64,000 nucleotides of DNA. Source: Heterohyrax brucei. Its lineage: Eukaryota > Chordata > Mammalia > Hyracoidea > Procaviidae. The translations under genes and the position numbers were made by a program. The stretch spans positions 220,553,323 through 220,617,322 of the forward strand of contig CM053140.1 of assembly GCA_028571685.1 (NCBI GenBank), read 5' to 3'. The notes under the pieces are model-generated. The model saw nothing but the letters and a program-made list of their open reading frames with translations. It ran no database searches and was not told the DNA's origin. Below, piece by piece: positions 1 through 9,430 of the stretch (its first letter is position 1; each line of letters opens with the position of its first letter).

Positions 1-238
1 CACAAGAAAAACTGCTAAGTTTTCCAGTGGACACCAGTGGAGGTCCTCCGTAACGGGGCATGTAAAACTCAGCCCACCCTGAGATGATCTTTTCTTTTTT
101 CCCAGGCATGAAGTGATACATTTGGGGGAGGGGGTAGCAAACAGTGAAGGAGCTAGCATTTCACTTAGTTCTGCATCACTGTATGAATTCTCTAAGTTAA
201 TATACTTTAGAAATTTGAACTGATTAAGATTGAATATA
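1..238. other. Single-copy sequence, no gene seen
   Basis: I see no open frame with protein character and no repeat I can name. The stretch is AT-rich and ends where the first AfroSINE begins. Confidence 0.5.
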
Positions 239-402
239 GGGGGCACCAGCTGGAGTTCGCAATGGTTAAGAGCTTGGCTGCTGATCAAAAGACTGGCAAT
301 TTGAAATCTACTAGGCACTTCGTGGAGACTCTATGGGGTAGTTCAACTACAGATTGTAGGGTACCTACGAGTGGAAATTGACTTGAGAGCAACAGGCTTT
401 TG
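239..402 (+). repeat. AfroSINE, near full length
   Basis: A tRNA-derived head (GTTAAGAGCTTGGCTGCTG, a degenerate A box) is followed by the SINE body with CTATGGGGTAGTTC and the 3' end ACTTGAGAGCAACAGG. The order and spacing match the AfroSINE family that is confined to afrotherian mammals. It is a diverged, non-coding retroposed copy that depends on LINE enzymes in trans. The Gly-type SINE begins a few bases downstream. Confidence 0.85.
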
Positions 403-410
403 GTTCTGTT

Positions 411-890
411 TTGGTGGTTCAGTGGTGGAATTCTCACCTTCCATCTGGGAAACCAGGTTTGATGCCCACAAACCTGAAGCACAGCAGTCACTCATTTGTT
501 TACGGAGGTCTGCAAAGCCCTTGTGGTATAATAGTTAACAGCTCTGCTGCTAAGCAAAAAATTAGTCGGAATGCACCAGTTACTTCTTGGAAACCCTATG
601 GGGGTTGGGAAGGACTTTTCTACTCTGTAATAGTGGGCCCTTAACAGTCAGAGTCAACTTTAGAGGAACAGTTGTTTTTTTTGTTTTTTTTGTTTTTTAT
701 GATGCTGAACACTTCTAGCTGGAATTCCAAAACTAAGTAGAAGTAGGAAGAAAGGCCTGGAGGTTTACTTTTGACAATCAGAAACTGAAACGTCTATGGC
801 TCACAAAGCCCCAGGACTGGGCAAGGTTTTGTTCTGTTGTTTTTGGAGTCAGCACGAGTTGGGGGCCAACTTGACGGCAGTTAATAAGAC
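411..890 (+). repeat. tRNA-Gly-derived SINE, split by a nested AfroSINE
   Basis: The head (411 to about 460) resembles tRNA-Gly: TGGTGGTTCAGTGGTGGAAT matches an A-box region and GGTTTGATGCCC is a degenerate B box. The element breaks near 512 and resumes at 699 with TGATGCTGAAC, then AGGAAGAAAGGCCTGG, ending with the RTE-like tail ACTTGACGGCAGTTAATAA. It shares this plan with the copy at 26757-26985. It is not a functional tRNA, because the acceptor pairing is lost. Confidence 0.72.
513..698 (+). repeat. AfroSINE nested in the Gly-type SINE
   Basis: The head is AAAGCCCTTGTGGTATAATA, followed by a SINE body with GGAAACCCTATGGGGG and TCTACTCTGTAATAGTG. The tail is T-rich (GTTTTTTTTG repeated), the usual AfroSINE end. 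Gly-SINE sequence lies directly on both sides, so this copy is the younger of the two. Confidence 0.82.
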
Positions 891-2847
891 TTAATATAAT
901 TGACTTCAAAATGTGCCCAAGCAGCAACTGGTATTATACAAATACAGTGTACCATGACATAAATGCTTCTGAGTGTACACCCATAAATATGCCTCAAACC
1001 AGAGATGCGAATCATGAAAAGATGAATGACAGAAAACACAACGGTTCTCTCCACACAGTACTCTCCAGACTGTACCAAACCATTAGGAAAACAAAAAATA
1101 AGTCAGAGACAGGTGAGGAAAAAAACACCTCCCCCCTCACAAAAAGGAGAAATGCAAATAACAGAAAATCTTAAAAGAAATCCCTCATCACCCACTACTT
1201 CACACAGAGTGCTGTGCTTCTGTGGACAGGCTGTGCAGGTATGGTCTGAGGGAGCAGGGACGGACCAATACACAAAAACTGCACACACATTTCTACCTAG
1301 TGCAAGACTCCCAATGTGTCCGTATAAACACAATGTTGGGATTCACTGACATTGAAAGTGTTCGACTAGTCAGTTTAAAAAAAAAAAATCCTACCAACAT
1401 TAAACAGTAAATGAAAAGGGTGATGTGTCTAAGCAGAACTGATGCTACCTATTTACTGCTTGAAGCCCGTACTCGGGCAAGCAGGAGACAAAATGATTAT
1501 TTAAAAGCTCCTTCGCATCTCCACCGCACCATGCAAGACTCAAATGAACCTTTCGCCAGGACACTTGAGATGTTAACACTCATCCTCCAAGATCCAATTT
1601 CAACAAGCCGAGCTGTTACCTAATCCAGCAACCATCACATATGATCAGGTTCCTGCTTCCCTGACGGACGCCCTCCTCGTGACCCCTCCCCCTTCTTGTC
1701 CTCAACCTACAGCTTTTCCCGAAACAGGTTTTAAAGAGCGAAATCCATGTTTGTGTCAGTGAATATAGGGTTTTAATAAGGTCAGCTCTGTAGACTTCCA
1801 TGACCATATAACTGCATTATTCTACGCTCTGTGTAAAGGAGACTCCTATCACAATATTTGATCTTTATGGTAATAGTTCTTAAAGAAGTTTGTTTCTCAC
1901 AAATCTATCCCCTCATGTCAGAGCCAGTCGAACAGGTAGTGATTTGTACAGAAACTGTCACAAGCCCTTTAAAAAGCATCTAATGTTCCATCTACCTTGC
2001 GCTGTTATCACCCGCCCTGAGGTTCTTCTGTGAAACTCCCAAGAAAATGTGGTTCTCACAGCCCTGCAGGGGCTGTCCTCCCAGCTGGCCTCCTGCTGTG
2101 TTCTCATTCATTTATTTTTCTTCCCCCAAGGAGAAAACACCAAATCCAAAGGCACATTCAAGATCCTGGTGGAAAGGCAGGGTGCGGGCTGCTTTGTCCC
2201 CGCCTGAGCAGCTCCAGGCGACGCCCACCAGAGGGCACTCCCTTCACAGAGGACAGGGTCACCTTGGCAGGCCAGCCGTCTGCAAGCTTCAGGCTGGCCC
2301 AGAGGCCAGACCGCCTGCTCAGAGTCCAACTTCTGCAGGTGAGCAAAGTAGGGAAGGAAGGTCGAGCTACAGAACGGGCTATCCTCGGATCTGGACGGCC
2401 GCAGACGAGCTGAAGGCCAAGACAAGAAAAGAGAGAGGAGAGACCAAGTGGTTTGGGAAGAAAGGGTGTCAGGCAGCCGCCCCTGCGGGAGCAGAAAGGC
2501 CCTCTATCTGATTCTTGTTCCTTCTGAAGGCACCGAGACTTCCTCTTTCTGCAGGGTGTCCTGCTGTCCACAGACCAGCCCCGAGCCACGTTTCCTCTAT
2601 TCACTTCCAAAGGTGGGGCTGCAGAGCTGCTGTCTCCCCTCTCCTCTCCCAGGGAAGTTTGGAGAGAGGTATGGGACAGAAATGCGCTGTCCTTGAAATG
2701 TTCATAAACAGAGCCTAAGTGCTTGCTCCCGAGAACATCACAGTCACACATTTTACCGGTTCATAAAATGCTCATACATACCATGGTTTTAAACCAGTTC
2801 GTTCGGTTCAAACCCCTGCTGAGAATTTTCATTTCTGCCCCAGACAC
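891..2847. other. Single-copy stretch; possible conserved or UTR-like DNA
   Basis: No interspersed repeat is recognised. The 1020-1870 part is dense, repeat-free and, read on the minus strand, looks like 3' UTR sequence, but no attached coding exon is visible. The 2040-2700 part is GC-richer and carries overlapping open frames on both strands (longest 2158-2751, minus, 197 codons). None resembles a protein I know, and overlapping frames on opposite strands in GC-rich DNA are expected by chance. Confidence 0.4.
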
Positions 2848-2945
2848 AGAGCCTGGGTGGCACAGTGGTTAACAGTGGTTGTCAACCACAGACCAGCAGT
2901 TCTAATCCACCAGCCACTCCTTGGAAACCCTTTAGGTGCTGTGGC
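2848..2945 (+). repeat. AfroSINE, 5' half only
   Basis: It begins GAGCCTGGGTGGCACAGTGG, runs through AACCACAGACCAGCAGTTC and CACTCCTTGGAAACCC, and then fades at GGTGCTGTGG. The 3' half is missing or unrecognisable, which suggests a later deletion, because retroposition normally loses the 5' end. Confidence 0.75.
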
Positions 2946-2989
2946 AGGAAGATGACAGATTTGAGGAAGGGCAGACAGTTCTCCCTTAA

Positions 2990-3390
2990 TTGCTTTAATT
3001 AAGAATTTCTTCTTAATTTAATTTCTCAAAATCTGGTTCTCTTCAATTCCCTCTTTGTGCCATGTGATAAAATGGCATCTTCATCCTCAGCCACATAAAT
3101 CCACTTACCATAGTCCTATCCCATTACCAAACCTATGCTCAAAATCTTTCTTCCGGAAAACTGCCCTCATGAGAACTGCCAAAAACGAACTCGCTTGCTT
3201 TTCCTCACCATATCAGGTACTGTCTGCAGCACTGTGTGGTGCACCTCAAGGGACCACAGGTCACACCTGCCACCTCATGGTCAGACTGTGAGCTCCCGAA
3301 AGACTGCAACGTGATGGCCTTCACCTGGGCACCCCTCATGGGACCACAGGCTCTGGCACAAGGTTTCTGGGAGCCAGCATTTCTTAACCT
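2990..3390 (+). repeat. Possible L2 LINE 3' relic
   Basis: Pieces such as CAGACTGTGAGCTCC followed by TCTGGCACAAGG recall the L2 3' end (short exon-like text, then 'gtgagctccttgag' and 'cctggcac'). The similarity is weak and interrupted, as expected for an element active before the placental radiation. It could also be chance similarity. Confidence 0.35.
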
Positions 3391-5410
3391 ATAATAAAGA
3401 GCAAAGGAAGAGGTGAGGCATCTCGGCCTCCGTCTCCTGTTCCTGGCCATGCAGCCAACCCCCTGTATGTGTTCTCTTCCTCCTTCCCTTCCATTCACAA
3501 GCCATACCTTAGCCATCATGTAACTAGGCAGAAGGCCTTTCTCTCTGCCACCTCTGCTGTACTCAGTTTAAAAAAATAGTCAAACTTGGATTTTCAAATC
3601 TGACACTTCCAAGCAAAACAAACGACAGTGTCATTAAGTCTGCTTCCTGGGCCCACAGGCTAGTGTGCCCCTAAGACATATGCACTGTCCGTGACAAACG
3701 CTCTGGGTGTTGCGGAAACCCTGGTAAGTGACTGGTACGTGGGAAGAATTGCTGTTAGGGCTGCTCATGGACCTGGCCCACCAGTGAGCCCCACACATGA
3801 TGTCCCCACAAATGGGGACTCTGAGGAATGTTCAGCTCAGCTGAACAACTACTGACCAAGCCCCTGCAGTCTACCAGAAATATGCCAGGTGCTGGGACTT
3901 CCAAGATGAATCAGATGTCGGCTCTAGCTTCAAGAAGCCCAGGGCTTAAGTAGCGCTAACCCTCCTTATCCATTACCCCAACTGTGCTGGGGCCTGTGGC
4001 GGACATGTGAAATACCAGAGACGGTAGTCAGTGCCCAGAAAATTCAGATAACATAAATCCTCTTGTCTTCTCCCAGCTGCCTTAATTTCTCATAAGCACA
4101 ATTATATCCACAAACCATGAACTTCTCAACTCGAGAAATCATGACAATATTATTTGATTCCTCAAAACCAAAAGGAGGACCTACACCTTATATTTGTGAC
4201 TTGAGGCTCAGACTAGTGGCCTGATGTTCGTCACCACTGACTCATAAGCCCCTAATTTGTCTGACAGGCAGACTCTTTTTGTGTTTTTTTCTTAAGAGTC
4301 TGTCTATCAAAGAAATAAAAATGATTAACTATTTGATTCTTAAATTTTACAAATCAGCCTCATAGACACCAGCCAACCAGAGCCATGATTACCATGGGAC
4401 AGCCAGCTGCCACCCTGAGTTGAGGTCTTCCAGTCCCAAATGCAGACCTCCAACACGGAGGCTGGCCTCCAGCATCCTCATCAAACGAGAATCCATTTCA
4501 TGGATTCCAGTCCATGAAATGCTAACACGGTGAAAACAGTTCTTGGAACTCAGTGTTACCTCTCAGTCCTTTGGGAACTCAGGGACACGAAAATGGGACA
4601 CACCAGCGCTAGGGTCTATGAAAATGCTGGCAGGAGTAAGAGCGTTTTTAGTCCTTTCAACCTTTTTCTCTTGGTTTGTGAAACACATGGGCCAAAATAC
4701 AGCCAAATTACGGGGCCCCATGGCTTTTGTCAACCAGTAGTAAGATGCTGAGATTCCTTGAGTATTTCATCTCACAGGCATTTCCTAAGCCTCTCCAATG
4801 GTCCAGACCGTTTTCTGGGTGTCAAAACAAAATAGGTCCTACAAGGAGCCTGAAGATTCACTCATTTATTAATTCAGCTGACAGCTACGACATGCAGCAC
4901 TTGATGTGTGCCTTTAGGACAGGTGACAAGAGCAAATATCTGTGACGCTCTTCAAAGGGTTTCAGGTCTTGCTTGGTTTATATGCTCAGCTTTTCTTCAC
5001 AGAAACATCATTTTTCTTGTCCTGCCTTTTTAGGGCTTAGATTCTATGGTTCTAGTCCCAATATATTTTGCACTTCTCAGGGGATGGTGGGCATGGGTCC
5101 CATTCACATGTGCCCCTACCTGGCACACTGAGTCTTCCTGGTCCAGCTGGCACAGTAAGACTAATGTACCAAGCAACAGGCTCCAGTCTTCTGGATAAGG
5201 GGCTGGGTAAAGGACTTTGGTCCTTAATAGTTCCAGCCTGAACTGCTGCTCAGGGGACCCCATGTGTCCACAGAGGAGCTGCAGGAACTGGCAGGAGGGC
5301 GGGGTTTCACACTGGCTGTGAGCTTGGCTTGCCCTGCCCTGAGGTATGAAGGAAGGAGAATGCTCTTAGAGAGGACACTGGGTAATCCATGATGCTGTTT
5401 CCTATTTAAA
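3391..5410. other. Single-copy stretch with a weak L2 relic
   Basis: No gene is seen. Around 3841-3960 the text TATGCCAGGTGCTGGGAC followed by AAGATGAATCAGA recalls the reverse of the L2 3' end. A perfect 11-base inverted repeat lies at 4494-4521. The remainder is unremarkable AT-moderate DNA. Confidence 0.4.
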
Positions 5411-5558
5411 GCCATTGCTGTTGAGTTGATTCCAACTCAAAGCAACCCTATAGGGCAAAGCAGAAGTGCCCTAGTTTCCAAGGAGCACCTGGTGGATGTG
5501 AACTGCTGACATTTTCATGAGTAACTGTAGCACCTAACCACTATACCACCATGGTTGG
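5411..5558 (-). repeat. AfroSINE
   Basis: Read on the plus strand it starts with the inverted 3' end (CATTGCTGTTGAGTTGATTC), passes AGCAACCCTATAGGGCAAAG and AAGGAGCACCTGGTGGATG, and ends with the inverted tRNA-derived head ACCACTATACCACCATGG. It is nearly full length with scattered substitutions. Confidence 0.88.
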
Positions 5559-5730
5559 CTTCCTTTTCAGTGGTACATAAAGCTGGAAATAGGTGAATTC
5601 ACTGGTTGGTGGCCTGCTGTGCATTCCCTGAAGAAAGCAAGAGAAATTTCTCTACATTCTTTTGCCTTGTGAGGAAAATGCTCTGTAGTTCAGAGTCCCA
5701 ATTAGGCGTCTAGCATTTTGCCTGATCTAT

Positions 5731-5885
5731 AAACCAAACTCACTGCTGTCGAGTCAATTCTAACTCATTGTGACCATACAAGACAGAGCAGAACTGCCCC
5801 ATAGGATTTCGGAGAAGTGGCTGGTAGATTCAAAGTGCTGACCTTCTGGTTAGCAGCCAGCCTCTTCACTACGGCGCCAGCAGGG
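5731..5885 (-). repeat. AfroSINE
   Basis: The copy opens with the inverted tail AAACCAAACTCACTGCTGTC, keeps GACAGAGCAGAACTGCCCCA, and ends GTTAGCAGCCAGCC...GGCGCCAGCAGGG. It is full length and lies only about 170 bases from the previous copy in the same orientation, separated by unrelated sequence. Confidence 0.9.
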
Positions 5886-6967
5886 AGCAAGAGCCAATGT
5901 GGGGTACACTTCTTCACCTGTCATATTCTAATACCCTGGCAAAGTATCAGTATGGGCACAGGGCTCTCTTCTGTTAGCTGTACAGCGGTCACAGAGACAA
6001 GGCACTGGAATAGGCACAGGATGTCTGAGTATACAGCCATTTGTAAGACACCTATTAGGGACTTTAAGTTGCCTTAAGTTCAGTTACCTAAACACGAAAC
6101 TGTCAAAGACAATACTAACCACTCTATAACGCTTGTTAAGGATTAAAGCTACTTTTACAAAATATAAAGCAGTGCTTGGTAACTAGTACATTTTTCATGT
6201 TGATTAAATCTGAATCAATCTATTGGCAAAGGTCCCTGTGGCAGTAAGAAGAAAGCAGGATATTAGGGTTCAGTGACACAGAAAGAGCCACAATACGTCA
6301 ATGAGTATAGACATACTGAGGTCTATGCTTCTAGACAGGCACATACAGGTGCAATCACACATCAAGAAATTGCTCTACAGCCAACAGAATAAATTTCAAA
6401 ATGTCTTTTCCTTCTTCTTTTCTTCTCGTTATATTCTTCTTCTTCTTTTTCCAAGCACATTAAAAATGCCACTGCCTCTGAAATCTGAGGCCTTCCCTTT
6501 TTACACAGAGCCAGTCAACTCTAGTGTCCCAGAGCAAGAAAACTCGTTCAGTTCTCCCTGCTTGGCAGAGTTCACACCAAAGACTCAGATCTTCTGGAAT
6601 TCTGAAAGACCCTTCTGGGAAACACTTAGCTCGGAAGCAATCTCACCTTGTATCAGACAAGCTAGTCCGCTTTCAAATTTCCATTAAAAAATATAGCCAG
6701 AAGAGGATGAAGGCTCTCTTCACAGCCACAGTGTGAGGAAGCATGTATAAGTTTTGGCTTTGAATGGGATTCAAACCTCAATATCATCTTTCCTTTACCA
6801 ATATGACTCACTCATCTCCCCTGCTGAGACACAAACTCAAACCTAAGAAATTGAAAGAACTGGACACGTAGCATTTGCTTCAATACTGCCATCGCAGAGA
6901 CACAAATGCCACTCCAGTTCCCAGTGACAAGTACAACACTCCTCTCCATATCTGCAAGCTGAACAAC
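5886..6967. other. Single-copy stretch
   Basis: No gene is recognised. The 128-codon frame at 6301-6687 shows no domain or motif and overlaps another chance frame. A short piece near 6135-6200 (TTAAGGATTAAAG, then GTGCTTGG) resembles a MIR core but is too weak to call. Confidence 0.4.
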
Positions 6968-7467
6968 TGTTATTGTTAGGCACTGTCAAGTCAGCTTTGA
7001 TTCAGTGACCCTACATACAACAGAACAATCCTGCCCCATCCTCATAATCGTTTACATTTAAACGCATTTTTTGCAGCTACTGTGACAGTCCATTTCACTG
7101 AGGGTCTCCCTCTTTTTTATTCTGTCCCTCTACTATACCAAGCATGATGTCCTTCTCCAGGGACTACAAGTCCAAAGTATGTGAGATGAAGTCTCACTGT
7201 CTTCACCTCTAAAAAGCATTCTGGCTATACTTCTTTCAAGACAGTGTTGTTTATTCCTTTGGCAGTCCATGGTACATTCAGTATTCTTCACCAACACTGT
7301 AACTCAATGGCATCAATTCTTCTTTGGTCTCCCTTATTCACAGTTCAGCTTCCACATGTATACGAGGCAACTGAAAACACCAGGGCTTGGGTCTGGCACA
7401 CCTTAGCCTTTGCTTTTTAATATTTTCAAGAGGTGTTTTGCAGCAGATTGATGTGCAATGCATTACA
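6968..7467 (-). mobile_element. RTE-clade LINE, 3' end (5' truncated)
   Basis: Read on the minus strand this is the end of an RTE ORF and its short 3' tail: CCCAAGCCCTGGTG, then an interrupted frame corresponding to the C-terminal part of the RTE polyprotein, AGGGAGACCCTCAGTGA, and the terminal ACTTGACAGTGCCTAACAA. Stops and frameshifts leave no function. The homologous segment is seen again at 21569-22487 (minus) and 57977-59320 (plus). Confidence 0.83.
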
Positions 7468-8060
7468 ACAAAATCACACCCACCCCCTTTTCTCTGTAAC
7501 ATTCTAAACAATTTCACCAGAACAAAGTTTGAAATACAGATCAATTTGTCCCCATAGGAATATTTATCAGGTTTTGAAAACCACTGAATAATTCAAAGGA
7601 AAGATTCCTAATACAATGTGCTATTGACCTTGAGAGGTCCTTATGGAACACTGATAATTTAGTCCTAACTTGAGCCATGAGCAGTGATCACCATTTCCAC
7701 TGCCACAAACACGAGCAGTCTAACACTACCACCAGCAGCATGCCTTTACCTTGTTGGACTAGGCTTCGTTTCCAACAAGAGATGGAGAGCATGCCTCCCC
7801 TAGATGTTGGCTGTGGACAGAGGTGTGGAGACCAAGGACAGAGAGAGGCAGTGACATCACTGACAGAAAAGAGCAAATTCTAGTCAGTCACACAATGGGG
7901 TCTAGATTCCGGAAACAAAGAGCAATACTTTCATTCACGCCATCTCTTCTGCCTCTGCTTTTACTCTCCCTCCATCAGAACTATGATTCGATTCTTCTGA
8001 TTCTGTAAAAGGAAGCAAAGTTTCAAGTGTGGAAGAGAAAAAGGACAGTCGAGTTTGACA
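7468..8060. other. Single-copy stretch
   Basis: No repeat or gene is recognised. The short frames on both strands between 7677 and 8008 overlap one another and show no conserved motif. Confidence 0.4.
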
Positions 8061-8290
8061 CGGAGTCCCTGGGTGGTGCAAACAGTTAATGTGCTTGGCT
8101 GCTAACCAAAACAATGGAGGTTCGAATCCATCCAAAGGCCCCTAAAAAGAGAAGCCTGGTGATCTCCTTCTGAAATAATCAGCTTTTAAAAATGCGAATG
8201 GAGCAAAGCTATCTGATACCCATGGGCCCACTGAGGTCAGAATCTATTCAGTGGCAGCTGGATTGTTTGTCAGAATCTATTCAATGGCAG
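8061..8290 (+). repeat. AfroSINE variant with a duplicated 3' tail
   Basis: The head GAGTCCCTGGGTGGTGCAAA is followed by GCTGCTAACCAAAACAATGG and GGTTCGAATCCATCC, a well-kept B box. The body includes AAGCCTGGTGATCTCCTTC, marking a different subtype from the ACTCCTTGGAAACCC copies. The end GTCAGAATCTATTCA(G/A)TGGCAG occurs twice, at 8236-8257 and 8269-8290. Confidence 0.87.
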
Positions 8291-8393
8291 TGTTTCCGTT
8301 TGTCTTGAGCAAAGGCAAGAGGATGGGACTCACTGAATTCCAGAGCCACTATCACCATTTCTACTATCACTGGGAATAAAATCATTTTATGTG

Positions 8394-8396
<3 letters not shown>

Positions 8397-8450
<54 letters not shown>
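8397..8450. repeat. (GT)n microsatellite
   Basis: A perfect run of 27 GT dinucleotides. A tract of this length is normally polymorphic and can adopt Z-DNA under supercoiling. Confidence 0.98.
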
Positions 8451-8452
<2 letters not shown>

Positions 8453-9014
8453 ACTATGCTGTTGTTTATGCTGCGTGAACTATGACAGAGCATGTCTCTC
8501 CCCTACATGAGGCTGGGAAGACGGTACTGGTAAAAGGCTGAAAGAAAAGGATATTCTGTGGTTTTTTTCAACACATCCCTTTCCATACGAACAGAATCCT
8601 GATTTTTATCTTGAATTCTTGGCCACTGACAGAAAAGCCACCTTCCAGCTTCCCTGGTGATCATGTCGCATGTGATAAAATTCTAGTCAGTGATAGGTAA
8701 GCAAAAGTGGGGTACAAAACTTCCAGCAAGTATACTTAAAAACAGGGCACGTGCTGCCTGTTCCTCTCCCCTCTGCCTCCACCGCCTGTAGGAAGACACA
8801 GCTGGGCTCCTGTAACCCCCGCCGACCATGAGATGACCTTGGGAGAGGAAGCCACACCGGGGAAAGAAAACAGAAAGGAGGAGCCTGAGCTAACACTGTG
8901 CAGGCCAGCCAGGATGGCCACTTTCAGACTATAGGAAAGTGTGTGCGAGGAAAATTCTCTAAGGCTTCCAAACTGAAGTCACATGGCTTCATTTAAAAGC
9001 AGGTTCCCAGTTTG
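8451..9014. other. Single-copy stretch
   Basis: Nothing is recognised beyond chance open frames around 8687-8921. Confidence 0.4.
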
Positions 9015-9345
9015 AGAAAACTGCACCCACTGTAGCTACTACCTGCATTGCCTCAATGGAAATTTCTCATTAAGAAATGTAACACTGATGCTAATTAGCA
9101 TATAACCAATTAATGGCCATTCTGCATTAGGCACCCAATGACCTACTACTTCTTGCACTGTTCCCTTGCATTTTATTGTCAGTAAATAATCACACTTGCC
9201 ATCGTTCTACCTTAGCTTGTGCCCAAGACCCGCCTTCCCATCCCTGCCATATGGCTTCATTTTGGTGAGTCTGTTCCCAGTTCAAATTGTCTTTTAAAAT
9301 CCTTGGTAAACCTCTTTTATTTATACACCTATGCAAGCAAACAAT
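9015..9345 (+). repeat. LTR-like dispersed repeat, copy 1
   Basis: It shares with 16025-16365 the core TGATGCT(A/G)ATTAGCATATAACCAAT, CTTGCATTTTA, ATGGCTTCATTTTGG and CTTTTAAAATC-TT-AAACCTCTTT-ATTTATAC. The order (a CCAAT-like box, then a TA-rich block near the end) resembles a retroviral LTR. I see no attached gag, pol or env, so it would be a solo LTR. The family name and orientation are inferred. Confidence 0.5.
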
Positions 9346-9353
9346 GACAATAA

Positions 9354-9430
9354 AAAACCCCAAACCTACTGTCGTCAAGTCCATTCAGACTCACAGTGAT
9401 CCTATAAGGAAACTCTGCATAGGAGTGTCA
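9354..9430 (-). repeat. AfroSINE 3' fragment
   Basis: CAAACCTACTGTCGTCAAGT, then ACTCACAGTGATCCTATAAGG, is the inverted 3' end of the SINE. The match stops near 9430, so this is a 5'-truncated copy of about 75 bases. Confidence 0.7.

Noticed and set aside
411..480. tRNA-Gly gene
   Set aside because: The A- and B-box-like text belongs to a SINE head. The acceptor stem is lost and SINE body follows.
2158..2751. 197-codon minus-strand open frame
   Set aside because: It overlaps three plus-strand frames in GC-rich DNA, has no recognisable domain and no splice context. Composition explains it.
8281..8493. Frame encoding a long TH repeat
   Set aside because: It is the (GT)n microsatellite read on the minus strand.
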